Part shown: in pieces, positions 17,711-25,889 of the stretch
Layout: every line of letters begins with the position of its first letter
Numbering within the stretch: position 1 is the stretch's first letter
NCBI GenBank assembly: GCA_934271735.1
Contig: CAKQSB010000014.1
Location: 1 to 56,690, forward strand
Length of the DNA: 56,690 bases
Origin: an uncultured Clostridia bacterium
GTDB lineage: Bacteria; Bacillota; Clostridia; Christensenellales; Borkfalkiaceae
Direction of reading: 5' to 3'
Notes under the pieces: generated by a model
What the model saw: the letters and a program-made list of their open reading frames with translations, nothing else
What the model was told of the DNA's origin: nothing
Database searches by the model: none
Translations under genes and position numbers: made by a program

Positions 17711-18454
17711 TCAGATAGTGCCAAGCTTACGTATTATAGTCTTCGCGATAAGCTCGTCGCCCTTTGCTCCCGGGTGAAGTCTGTCCGTTTTGTCGTCGTG
17801 GAAATAAAGCTTCGCGTTCGCGTCCGCAAGCGGGAAAAGTCCGCTGTCGCGATAAACGTCCACAAGCTCGACCGACCATATATCGGCGGCTTTTCTTTCG
17901 GTTTCGACGTATTTTTCGAAATATTCTCCCGCGGAATTAGCGTACAATTCGCTCGGCTGAACGTTATCGAGCCCGAAATAAGCGTAAGCGCGGTGCGGCG
18001 GGGTTACGAGAATAATTCTTTTATCGGCGTAACGCTCTTTAACGTAAGCGAATATTTTGTTGAGCCTGCCGCAAAACGTGTCGTCCGTGAAGATAAATTC
18101 GCGTTTTTTTCTTATCGCGTATCCGTTCGGCTCGCCATTTTCGTCGGTGGAAACGACGATATTCTCCTCGTGTTCGGTGAAAAACTCGCCGATAGGCACG
18201 CTGCCACAAAAATCGTTCGTTCCGATTAAAATACTCAGAACGTCGAAATCCGTTCCGACGGTTTTTTCCATATTTTCGAGCTCGGTAAAAAGATGAATCG
18301 TCTTCGCGCCGTCGATCCCGAAACCGAAAACTTCCGCGCCCGTAAGCTCGGCTATTATGTCCTGATATTTTTTAGTCGTTCCCACGCCGTAAGTCATGGA
18401 ATCGCCCAAAAAGCAGATTCTTAAATTTTTTCTTTCCGTTTTATCAGTATTCAT
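17711..18454 (-). CDS. SGNH/GDSL-family hydrolase
   Basis: Predicted esterase of 247 residues without a signal peptide. Block I is FLGDSMTYG with Ser19. Gly is supplied by the GFGIDGA region. Block III is LIGTNDF near residue 98. Block V is DRLHPG with Asp224 and His227. It overlaps the metallophosphoesterase by 11 bp upstream and ends 16 bp before the GH78-like start, so the three genes form one operon. Deacylation of a glycan handled by the next gene is a reasonable inference only. Confidence 0.87.
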   Translation of the reverse strand: MNTDKTERKNLRICFLGDSMTYGVGTTKKYQDIIAELTGAEVFGFGIDGAKTIHLFTELENMEKTVGTDFDVLSILIGTNDFCGSVPIGEFFTEHEENIVVSTDENGEPNGYAIRKKREFIFTDDTFCGRLNKIFAYVKERYADKRIILVTPPHRAYAYFGLDNVQPSELYANSAGEYFEKYVETERKAADIWSVELVDVYRDSGLFPLADANAKLYFHDDKTDRLHPGAKGDELIAKTIIRKLGTI

Positions 18455-19139
18455 TTTTATTGTTCTCTTTTAAAATTTCGTTAAGTCTCTCCGTTGTTTT
18501 GCGAGCCGTTGAATCGTCATAATATGCGTTAATCGGCTTATAGGCTATCTTTTCCCCGTCAATCTCTAACATTCCGAACCTCGCCGTGTCCTTTTGAAGA
18601 AAGTTTCCGAGCGTTCCGAAATTGAGATAATATCTGCCGTTCATCACGTCCAAAGACCCGGTATGTTCGTGTCCGAAAAGGAAAACGTCTCCCTTTTCTT
18701 CTCCGAAAAGATAATTCAAGTCGTCTCTCGTCGGCAAATATTTCATATTTTTAAATCTGCCGCCGCGATTCGTCGGGTAATGAAAAGCGGTTATGTCGAA
18801 AGCTCCGTCTTTGAATTTCAACGTTTGCGGAAGAGACGAGAGAAAGTTTTTCGAAGCCGACGAAAGCGCTTTTTGTTGCCACATAAACACTTTCACTCTC
18901 GAATCTTCTTTGGAAAATTTCCTTAAATCCATAGTGACGAACATGTCGTGGTTGCCCTTAACGCAAATCACGTCGCCCCTTTCACGGATAAGCGAAACGG
19001 TCTCTTCGGGATAAAATCCGTTTCCGACGATATCGCCGAGGCATATTATTTTGTCGGGACGAAGTTTATCAATCTCGCAAAGCGCCGCTTTTAACGCGAA
19101 CACATTGGAATGAACGTCCGAAAATACCGCATATTTCAT
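18444..19139 (-). CDS. Metallophosphoesterase (calcineurin-like, YfcE/MJ0936 type)
   Basis: Predicted di-metal phosphodiesterase of 231 residues. MKYAVFSDVHSN (D8, H10), CLGDIVGNG, VKGNHD and FGHEHTG are the canonical metal-binding motifs in order. An in-frame longer reading back to 19220 exists. I reject it because a perfect promoter ends only 6 bp before this ATG, so the mRNA probably starts at or beside the start codon, and there is no Shine-Dalgarno. First gene of an operon with an SGNH hydrolase and a GH78-like enzyme. A one-mismatch copy of the dispersed motif lies at 18530-18542. Confidence 0.88.
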   Translation of the reverse strand: MKYAVFSDVHSNVFALKAALCEIDKLRPDKIICLGDIVGNGFYPEETVSLIRERGDVICVKGNHDMFVTMDLRKFSKEDSRVKVFMWQQKALSSASKNFLSSLPQTLKFKDGAFDITAFHYPTNRGGRFKNMKYLPTRDDLNYLFGEEKGDVFLFGHEHTGSLDVMNGRYYLNFGTLGNFLQKDTARFGMLEIDGEKIAYKPINAYYDDSTARKTTERLNEILKENNKNEY

Positions 19140-19145
19140 AGAAAA

Positions 19146-19174
19146 ATTATACACTTTTTTACCCTTTATGTCAA
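19146..19174 (-). promoter_or_regulatory. Consensus promoter giving a leaderless mRNA
   Basis: Minus strand TTGACA (19169-19174), 17 bp, TATAAT (19146-19151); then TTTTCT and the ATG at 19139. Confidence 0.85.
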
Positions 19175-19253
19175 CGATAGCCGATATGAAAGGTATAAAA
19201 ACAAAAATTTGCGGAAACAATTAAAAAAGAATTTTATAAAAAGGAGATTTTTA

Positions 19254-20510
19254 ATGAACCCGTTCAAAGAAAAAACCAAAAAACCCGAAGAATATCTTTC
19301 TTCTTTGGAAAAACTCTACCCCAGGCAGTATGATAAAAACGCCACCGACCCGTACACGAAAACGAGAATTATTCTCGCGTGCGGCGCGGAATACGAAGCC
19401 AACTGGCATTCGCACCAGATGCAACGGCACAACGACAATATGGATTTAAGAAGAAGTCTTGCTCTCGTAAGATTTGTGGAAAAACAGCAGCAGCAATATC
19501 TTGCTCAGCTTAAACCCGCGGACGAATCGATACTCGAAACGACGATAGCTTACGAGCAGCTCGCCGTCGATTTAACCGCAGAAATGGCTTTGAGAGAAAA
19601 GAATACCAACGTTAAAAAAGCGCTCGATTTCGCCCTTTTGGAAGATTTCGACCATTTATACCGCTATGCCGACCTTCTCGACGACGATTACGGAATTCAC
19701 GCCGAAAAACTCGTCGGGAAATACACCGAAATTATGCCCGGAAGACCGACTGTCGCACACCACCGCCACCCTATCGACAACGTGAAAGCTTGTATTTCGT
19801 CGAAGAAAAACGACATTCAATCCGTTCTCGACACGATGATAATAACCGCCGCCGAACAGCAGACGATGAATTTTTATATGAACGTGGGCGCACATTACAA
19901 AACCGAGGGCGGCAAAAGGCTTTATCAGGAAATCTGTCTTGTAGAGGAAGAACACGTAACGCAGTACGGCTCGCTTATCGACGCTTCCTGCGACCCGTTC
20001 GAGTGTACGCTCCTACACGAATACACCGAATGTTACGTTTACTGGTCGAATTATATGACGGAAACGGACGAAAAAATGAAACAAATCTGGGAATATATGT
20101 TCGAAACGGAGCTTTCACACCTGCACGCCGCTGTGAAACTGCTCAAAAAGTATGACAAAAAGGACTACGATGACGTTATTTTAACGCCCGAATTTCCCAA
20201 ACCGTTGGAACTTAAGGAGCATATAGACTACGTTCGCTCCGTTCTTTCGAACACCGTCGAAAACACGGGCAAGCTCGGCGATTACAAAAAGATAAGTTCG
20301 CTCCCCGAAGACGACAGATTTTTCGAATATAACGCGAAATTCAATTATCCCGTTAAAAACAATCCGTCGCACAAAGTCATTTCGGATTATATCGGAAAAC
20401 ACGGAAAAGATTATCGTTTTCAGGTTGCCGATCACCCGATTCCCGCGCTTGTCTCTCGCACGATAGATAACGTGGAAGTGGGCGTAGTTCCCGGCGCGGA
20501 TAAAAAATAA
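19254..20510 (+). CDS. Ferritin-like (diiron carboxylate) protein, 418 aa
   Basis: Likely helical-bundle metal protein. Repeated acidic/His helices are visible: TIAYEQLAVDLTAEMALREK, LLEDFDHLYRYADLL, EICLVEEEHVTQYGSL, LLHEYTECYVYW and ETELSHLHAAVKLLKK. These give several E-x2-H pairs, typical of ferritin-like or rubrerythrin-like sites. It has no rubredoxin CxxC domain and no signal peptide. At 418 residues it is much longer than ferritins and could be two fused bundles. The ATG at 19254 is set by AAGGAG at 19241-19246. Divergent from the metallophosphoesterase. The exact reaction (peroxide or O2 reduction, iron handling) is not readable. Confidence 0.65.
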   Translation: MNPFKEKTKKPEEYLSSLEKLYPRQYDKNATDPYTKTRIILACGAEYEANWHSHQMQRHNDNMDLRRSLALVRFVEKQQQQYLAQLKPADESILETTIAYEQLAVDLTAEMALREKNTNVKKALDFALLEDFDHLYRYADLLDDDYGIHAEKLVGKYTEIMPGRPTVAHHRHPIDNVKACISSKKNDIQSVLDTMIITAAEQQTMNFYMNVGAHYKTEGGKRLYQEICLVEEEHVTQYGSLIDASCDPFECTLLHEYTECYVYWSNYMTETDEKMKQIWEYMFETELSHLHAAVKLLKKYDKKDYDDVILTPEFPKPLELKEHIDYVRSVLSNTVENTGKLGDYKKISSLPEDDRFFEYNAKFNYPVKNNPSHKVISDYIGKHGKDYRFQVADHPIPALVSRTIDNVEVGVVPGADKK

Positions 20511-20918
20511 CCTTATAAAACATTACTGCGTAAAAATCCCCGACTTTCTCGAAAAACGGATAAAAACGATTTTCATGCCGCTTTCATCGGGAGATTTTCG
20601 CCTTGCCCGTAATACTGCATTCATTCCGTTGCCGAGAGGGATTATCCGTATCGACGACGGAACCGTTTGCGGGGCTTTTCAATCGATCATATTTATCCTT
20701 TGTCTTTCGCCCCAAAACCGACGAAACAATCTCTGTATAATTCAAAAGTCTATCTATAAGCCGATTATCCGACGTTTTTGATTTCGATCAACAAATTTTG
20801 AGTTTTAAAAAGAGCCGTTTTATAACGCGGCTCTTTCTGTATCGGAACGCGTTTTTATGCGGCTCTTTTTTCTGTTTCGCCAAAGCTTTACGCGGCGATT
20901 TTTTTTATTTAATATGTT
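20511..20918. other. Convergent intergenic region with a bidirectional terminator
   Basis: No gene was seen in these 408 bp. A one-mismatch dispersed motif (TATAAGCCGATTA) lies at 20755-20767. The hairpin AAAGAGCCG...CGGCTCTTT at 20809-20836 probably terminates both the ferritin-like gene and secA. A second half copy, GCGGCTCTTTTTT, follows at about 20859-20871. Confidence 0.65.
20809..20836. terminator. Bidirectional terminator (ferritin-like gene / secA)
   Basis: AAAGAGCCG and CGGCTCTTT arms, 9 bp, around a 10-nt loop, with A/T-rich flanks on both sides. Confidence 0.65.
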
Positions 20919-23612
20919 TTACTGTTGATGTCTTCCGCAGCAGTTCTTGAATTTCAGACCGCTTCCGCAAGGACACGGATCGTTTCTGCCGACGGTTTTG
21001 GCTCTTACGACGGGTTCGTTGGAAGTCGCACCCTGGCTTCCGCCGTTCTCGACGAGGTCTTTCTTTTCCTCTTTCTGCGGAACTTTTCTTATTTCGGATT
21101 TCAAAAGGAGCGCGACGACTTCTTCCTGAATACTCGCCGTCATTTCCTCGAACATTTCGAGACCTTCTTTCTTATACGCTATAACGGGATCTTCGTTCGC
21201 ATAACCTCTGAGCGAAATACCGCGTTTTAATCTGTCCATAGCGTCGATATGGTCTATCCATTTGTTGTCTACGACTTTAAGGAATACGAATCTTTCAAAC
21301 TCGTTGTAATCGATACCATCTTCGCGGTAAGCCGCGATTTTTTCTTCGTAGCAATCGATAACTTTCTGAATTATCTGTTTAACGAGATAATCGTAATCCC
21401 ACTTTTCAAGCATTTCGTCGGTTACGTAAGCGATATCTCTCGGCAAAGCCCTGTCTTCCAAAGCCTTGTTGAGTTTATCTTTATCCCACGTGGACGGAGC
21501 TTGGTTTTTATTTACGTTCTGAGTGATGATTTCCGTAACGAAATCGGGAACGAGGTTCAAAACGTCCTGATGAACGTCCTCGCCTTTAAGCACTTTCATT
21601 CTTTCGCCGTACATAACCGTTCTCTGAATGTTCATTACGTCGTCGTACTGAATGATGTGTTTTCTGATACCGAAATTTCTGCCTTCGATCGTTCTCTGCG
21701 CGTTTTCTATCGAACGGGAAAGCATTTTCGACTGAAGAGGCGTGTCCTCTTCGACTTTGAAAGCATTGTAAATACCTTTAAGTCTTTCGCCGCCGAAACG
21801 CTTTGCAAGATCGTCCTCAAGAGAAATGAAGAAAAGCGAGCAACCGGGATCACCCTGACGTCCGCTTCGACCGCGGAGCTGGTTATCGATACGTCTCGAT
21901 TCGTGTCTCTCCGTACCGAGAATGAAAAGTCCGCCGAGCGCGATGACTTCTTCTTTTTCCTTGTCCGTTTCTTTCTTGAAGTCTTCGTAAAGTTCGTTGT
22001 ATTTTTCTCTTACCGCCTTAACTTCGTCCGAAACGTTCTGAACGTAAGAGGTGGCAAGCTCGATCACGTCGTCCGTGATACCTTCTTTTATAAGAGCCTG
22101 CTTTGCAAGAAATTCGGGGTTGCCGCCGAGAAGAATATCCGTACCACGACCCGCCATATTCGTTGCGATCGTAACAGCGCCTTTCTTGCCCGCCTGAGCG
22201 ATGATCTCCGCTTCCTTTTTATGGTTTTTAGCGTTAAGAATGTTGTGTTTGACTTTGTTTTTCAGAAGCCATCTCGAAATCTCTTCCGATTTTTCTACCG
22301 TTACCGTACCGACGAGGACGGGCTGCCCTTTTTCGTGGCACTCCATAATGGTGTTGACGATAGCTTTTATCTTGCCCTTTTCCGTGGAATAAATAACGTC
22401 GGGCATATCGACTCTCTGAACGGGTTTGTTGGTGGGAATTTCGAGAACGTCGAGTCCGTAAATGGTTCTGAACTCTTCTTCCTCGGTTTTAGCCGTACCG
22501 GTCATACCCGAAAGTTTGTGATAAAGACGGAAGTAGTTCTGGAAAGTAATCGTTGCGTAAGTTTTGTTTTCGTTTCTGATCGTAACGTTTTCTTTCGCTT
22601 CGATTGCCTGGTGAAGACCTTCCGAATATCTTCTGCCGATCATAAGACGACCCGTGAACTCGTCGACGATAATGATTTCGCCGTCCGAAACGAGGTAGTC
22701 GGAATCTCTCTTGAAAATAAAATGAGCTTTCAAAGCCTGCTGGATATGGTGATTGAGGTCGCCGTTTTCGATATCCGCAAGGTTTTCGATACCGAAGAAA
22801 CTTTCCGCTTTCCTCGCGCCCTGCTCGGTTATCTGAACGGATTTATCCTCGAGGTCGACGACGTAATCTTCGTCGGCTTTAAGGGTTTTCACAAAACGAT
22901 TGCACTCGACATACAGATCGGAAGACTTTTCGCCTTTACCCGAAATGATAAGCGGCGTTCTCGCTTCGTCGATCAAAATCGAGTCTACTTCGTCGACGAT
23001 GGCGAAGTTAAGCTCTCTCTGAACCATATCGGAAAGCCTTACTTTAAGGTTGTCTCTTAAGTAATCGAAACCGAACTCGTTGTTCGTTCCGTAAGTTATG
23101 TCGCAGTTATAAGCGGCGCGTTTCTGATCGTCCGTCATATCGTGAACATTCACGCCGACGGTAAGACCCAAAAATCTGTAAACCTTACCCATCCACTCCG
23201 CGTCACGCTTTGCGAGGTAATCGTTTACCGTGACGATATGAACGCCTTTTCCGCTAAGCGCGTTAAGATACGCGGGGAGGGTTGCCATAAGCGTTTTACC
23301 TTCGCCCGTTTTAAGTTCGGCTACTCTTCCCTGATGCACGCAGATACCGCCCATAAGCTGGACTTTGTAATGGCGCATATGCAAAACTCTGTAAGCCGCT
23401 TCTCTGACGACCGCGAACGCGTCGTACATAATCTGATCGAGCGTCTCTCCGTTTTTCAGACGATCTTTCAAAACGTTCGTCTGCGAGATAAGCTCGGCGT
23501 CCGTCATCCCCTCGTATTTAGGCGCAAGCGCGATAATCTTATCCGCCTGCGAGTTGATTTTTTTTAAACTCCTTCTGGAGTCGGTGTTAAGAATGTAACT
23601 GATAATTCCCAT
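20919..23612 (-). CDS. secA: Protein translocase ATPase SecA
   Basis: Motor of the SecYEG export pathway, 897 residues. ELKTGEGKTLMATLPAYLNA near residue 100 is Walker A. VDEVDSILIDEARTPLI is the DEAD-like Walker B. MAGRGTDILLGGNPE and LRGRSGRQGDPGCS are NBD2 motifs. The C-terminal GRNDPCPCGSGLKFKNCCG is the zinc-binding SEC-C tail. I set the start at 23612 (MGIISYILN) because GGACGGAG precedes it; an upstream in-frame ATG would add six residues. Its leader is about 130 nt and holds three hairpins. Confidence 0.98.
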   Translation of the reverse strand: MGIISYILNTDSRRSLKKINSQADKIIALAPKYEGMTDAELISQTNVLKDRLKNGETLDQIMYDAFAVVREAAYRVLHMRHYKVQLMGGICVHQGRVAELKTGEGKTLMATLPAYLNALSGKGVHIVTVNDYLAKRDAEWMGKVYRFLGLTVGVNVHDMTDDQKRAAYNCDITYGTNNEFGFDYLRDNLKVRLSDMVQRELNFAIVDEVDSILIDEARTPLIISGKGEKSSDLYVECNRFVKTLKADEDYVVDLEDKSVQITEQGARKAESFFGIENLADIENGDLNHHIQQALKAHFIFKRDSDYLVSDGEIIIVDEFTGRLMIGRRYSEGLHQAIEAKENVTIRNENKTYATITFQNYFRLYHKLSGMTGTAKTEEEEFRTIYGLDVLEIPTNKPVQRVDMPDVIYSTEKGKIKAIVNTIMECHEKGQPVLVGTVTVEKSEEISRWLLKNKVKHNILNAKNHKKEAEIIAQAGKKGAVTIATNMAGRGTDILLGGNPEFLAKQALIKEGITDDVIELATSYVQNVSDEVKAVREKYNELYEDFKKETDKEKEEVIALGGLFILGTERHESRRIDNQLRGRSGRQGDPGCSLFFISLEDDLAKRFGGERLKGIYNAFKVEEDTPLQSKMLSRSIENAQRTIEGRNFGIRKHIIQYDDVMNIQRTVMYGERMKVLKGEDVHQDVLNLVPDFVTEIITQNVNKNQAPSTWDKDKLNKALEDRALPRDIAYVTDEMLEKWDYDYLVKQIIQKVIDCYEEKIAAYREDGIDYNEFERFVFLKVVDNKWIDHIDAMDRLKRGISLRGYANEDPVIAYKKEGLEMFEEMTASIQEEVVALLLKSEIRKVPQKEEKKDLVENGGSQGATSNEPVVRAKTVGRNDPCPCGSGLKFKNCCGRHQQ

Positions 23613-23747
23613 AAAATCTCCGTCCGACATTCCCGCAAAGCTTGCGATTTAAAATTACGGTCAACCGATATCGGTTATGCCCGAACAAGGTAAAACGCCT
23701 GCCATAATGCGGTAAGCCGCTTTTGCGGCTTATAAATCTTCCCGTAT
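23613..23747 (-). promoter_or_regulatory. Structured secA leader
   Basis: Between the promoter and the ATG are AAGCCGC-AAAA-GCGGCTT, the palindrome CCGATATCGG and GCAAAGCTTGC. No upstream regulatory peptide ORF was recognised. Confidence 0.4.
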
Positions 23748-23776
23748 ATTTTACTATATTCGAATAAAATTTTCAA
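23748..23776 (-). promoter_or_regulatory. Promoter of secA
   Basis: Minus strand TTGAAA (23771-23776), 17 bp, TAAAAT (23748-23753). Confidence 0.7.
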
Positions 23777-23892
23777 TACATTATGCGCCGTTTCGCCAAA
23801 AAACCATTATTTTTCATATTCTTACCACATTTAAAATTTTCGTTCGTTTTTTATTTCCGGGCAGAAACATTTTCAAAAGGCAAAAGGTAAGC

Positions 23893-23905
23893 TATAAGTC
23901 GATTA
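23893..23905 (+). repeat. Dispersed 13-mer copy (just downstream of comF)
   Basis: TATAAGTCGATTA, flanked by AGC and ACAC; it overlaps the 3' end of comF by 3 bp. Confidence 0.85.
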
Positions 23906-24694
23906 ACACGGGTTTTCGCGCTCCATCGGCAAATTAGCATTCTCTTCGTTTCCGGCATTTTTAACCTCGTCTCTATCCTTATTTGCCCTTGAAACCGACG
24001 CGAAAGTTAAAACGAAAACCTCTTCCGCGCCCGCGTGTTTCAAAGCCGCAGCCAGAACTTCGGCGGTTGAACCCGTCGTCGTTACGTCATCCGCGATAAC
24101 GAGACGTTTGCCTTTCACTTCCGATTTGTTTTTAACGCCGAAACTGCCCTCGAGGTTTTTACGTCTTTCGCCGTAATTCTTACCGACCTGAGATTCGGTT
24201 TCCTTTTTCTTGACAGTTACGTCGAGAAAGGGAACGGAAGAAAGTTTCGCTAAAGCCTCGGCGATAAGTTTGCTTTGATTGTAGCCTCTGCTTTTCTCTC
24301 TTTTCTCGCTCATCGGAACGCACACGATTCCGTCCGCGTGGCTTACGCTCACGACGAAAAGGCGATATAATTCCTTTGCGAATTCCTCCGCGAGATATTT
24401 CTCGCCGCCGTATTTGAGCTTTTGGACAAGAAGACCCGTAACTTCGCCGTAGACAAACGCGCTCCTCGCCTTGTCGAAAGAAGTCAGTTTGTTCTTGCAC
24501 CTCGGGCAGTAAGCCTCGCCCGCAGCGGTTTTCACTCCGCAGTGATCGCAGATAAAGCCGTCGTTTCTTTCGGCTTTTTCAAGGCATCTTTCGCATAAAA
24601 TTCCGCCCGTAAAACTTTCTCTTCCACAACAGGAACAAGTCAGATTTCTCGGGAAAAATATATTTTTCAAACACTCTTTTATCTTCATAAGCAT
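23903..24694 (-). CDS. comF: ComF family protein (phosphoribosyltransferase fold)
   Basis: Competence-associated protein needed for DNA internalisation in naturally transformable relatives; also widespread in non-competent bacteria. It has 263 residues. The N-terminal zinc-ribbon pairs are CSCCGRESF, CERC, CDHCGVKT and CPRCKNK. The PRTase domain has VPMSEKREKSRGYNQS and the PRPP loop VIADDVTTTGST. I chose the ATG at 24694. A longer reading starts with TTG inside the galE terminator hairpin and is unlikely. No other competence genes are visible. Confidence 0.88.
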   Translation of the reverse strand: MLMKIKECLKNIFFPRNLTCSCCGRESFTGGILCERCLEKAERNDGFICDHCGVKTAAGEAYCPRCKNKLTSFDKARSAFVYGEVTGLLVQKLKYGGEKYLAEEFAKELYRLFVVSVSHADGIVCVPMSEKREKSRGYNQSKLIAEALAKLSSVPFLDVTVKKKETESQVGKNYGERRKNLEGSFGVKNKSEVKGKRLVIADDVTTTGSTAEVLAAALKHAGAEEVFVLTFASVSRANKDRDEVKNAGNEENANLPMERENPC

Positions 24695-24740
24695 AATAAG
24701 TTTTAATCCCGCCTTTCGGCTTTTGACCCGAAAACACTTA

Positions 24741-24770
24741 AAAAGCCTTCCCGACAAGCGGAAAGGCTTT
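24741..24770 (-). terminator. Terminator of galE
   Basis: On the minus strand AAAGCCTTTCC...GGAAGGCTTTTT, a stem with one bulge followed by T5, between galE and comF. Confidence 0.75.
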
Positions 24771-24792
24771 AATAAAAAAGTATTAACCGTTT

Positions 24793-25812
24793 TTAGTCAT
24801 CGGGATAACCGTCGGGGTTTTTCATCTGCCAATTCAAAGCGTCTCTGCTCATATCCTCGAGCGTTTTTTCGGCTTTGAATCCGATCATCTTATACGCAAG
24901 CGACGGATCCGCATAACATTCCGCGATATCTCCCGGTCTTCTCGGGTCGATAACGTAAGGAATTTCTTTTCCGAGAGCTTTGGAGAACGCGTTTATCATT
25001 TCGAGAACGCTGTAACCGTGACCCGTTCCGAGGTTTACGATAAACAAGCCGGATTTCTGCAAAAGCTTTTTAACCGCGAGAACGTGTCCTTTGGCAAGGT
25101 CGACAACGTGGATAAAGTCTCTCACGCCCGTGCCGTCTTTTGTCGGATAATCGTTACCGAAAACGTGAACTTCTTTAAGTTTTCCCACGGCGACTTTAGT
25201 TATATACGGGCAAAGATTGTTTGGAATTCCGTTGGGATCTTCGCCGATAAGCCCTGACGGGTGCGCGCCGATCGGATTGAAATAACGGAGAATCGCAACG
25301 TTGAATTCGGGATCGGCTTTCGCAATATCCTTTAAAATATATTCGATAAAAAGCTTTGTCGAACCGTACGGATTTGTCGTCGAAAGCGGGAAATCCTCGG
25401 TGATAGGAACAGTTTTAGGGCAACCGTAAACCGTTGCAGACGAAGAAAATACAAGGTTTTTGACGTTGAATTCTCTCATAACGTCGTAAAGCGCAAGCAT
25501 TCCTCCGATGTTGTTTTCGTAATATTCGGCGGGTTTTTGAACGGATTCGCCTACGGCTTTATAACCTGCGAAGTTGATAACCGCGGAAATTTCATTCTCC
25601 TTGAAAATTTTTCGCATAGCGTCCTTATCGCAAACGTCCGCCTTGTAAAATTTAATCTTTCTGCCGACGATTTTTTCTACTCTTCTTACCGCTTCAACCT
25701 TACTGTTATAAAGGTTGTCTACAACGACTACGTCATAGCCGTTTTCGATAAGCTCGATGGTGGTGTGGGTACCTATATACCCTGCGCCTCCCGCAACAAG
25801 AATTGTTTCCAT
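24793..25812 (-). CDS. galE: UDP-glucose 4-epimerase
   Basis: NAD-dependent interconversion of UDP-galactose and UDP-glucose, feeding both galactose catabolism and surface glycan synthesis. The 339 residues match the family. VAGGAGYIGTHT is the Rossmann NAD site. FSSSATVYG and NPYGSTK (near 147) supply catalytic Ser, Tyr and Lys. YFNPIGAHPSGLIGEDPNG and RRPGDIAECYADP are GalE signatures. AAAGGAG precedes the ATG. The gene follows the ABC-F gene by 77 bp, a gap that holds one dispersed motif, and ends in a terminator before comF. Confidence 0.95.
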   Translation of the reverse strand: METILVAGGAGYIGTHTTIELIENGYDVVVVDNLYNSKVEAVRRVEKIVGRKIKFYKADVCDKDAMRKIFKENEISAVINFAGYKAVGESVQKPAEYYENNIGGMLALYDVMREFNVKNLVFSSSATVYGCPKTVPITEDFPLSTTNPYGSTKLFIEYILKDIAKADPEFNVAILRYFNPIGAHPSGLIGEDPNGIPNNLCPYITKVAVGKLKEVHVFGNDYPTKDGTGVRDFIHVVDLAKGHVLAVKKLLQKSGLFIVNLGTGHGYSVLEMINAFSKALGKEIPYVIDPRRPGDIAECYADPSLAYKMIGFKAEKTLEDMSRDALNWQMKNPDGYPDD

Positions 25813-25867
25813 TTTTTATTCTCCTTTAGCGTTATAAGTTTGTCTTTTTGTTTCGGCTTATAGCCGT

Positions 25868-25880
25868 TAATCGACTTATA
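25868..25880 (-). repeat. Dispersed 13-mer copy (ABC-F/galE gap)
   Basis: TAATCGACTTATA, flanked by CGT and GCGC. CGGCTTATAGCCG lies immediately to its left, so half of the motif is present twice. Confidence 0.85.
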
Positions 25881-25889
25881 GCGCAATAT

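Noticed and set aside
21249..23060. 603-codon open frame on the plus strand
   Set aside because: It is antisense to secA, has no ribosome site and reads as a low-complexity F/V/R-rich mirror of the real gene.
24695..24757. Longer ComF N-terminus
   Set aside because: The extension begins with TTG inside the galE terminator hairpin and lacks a ribosome site.
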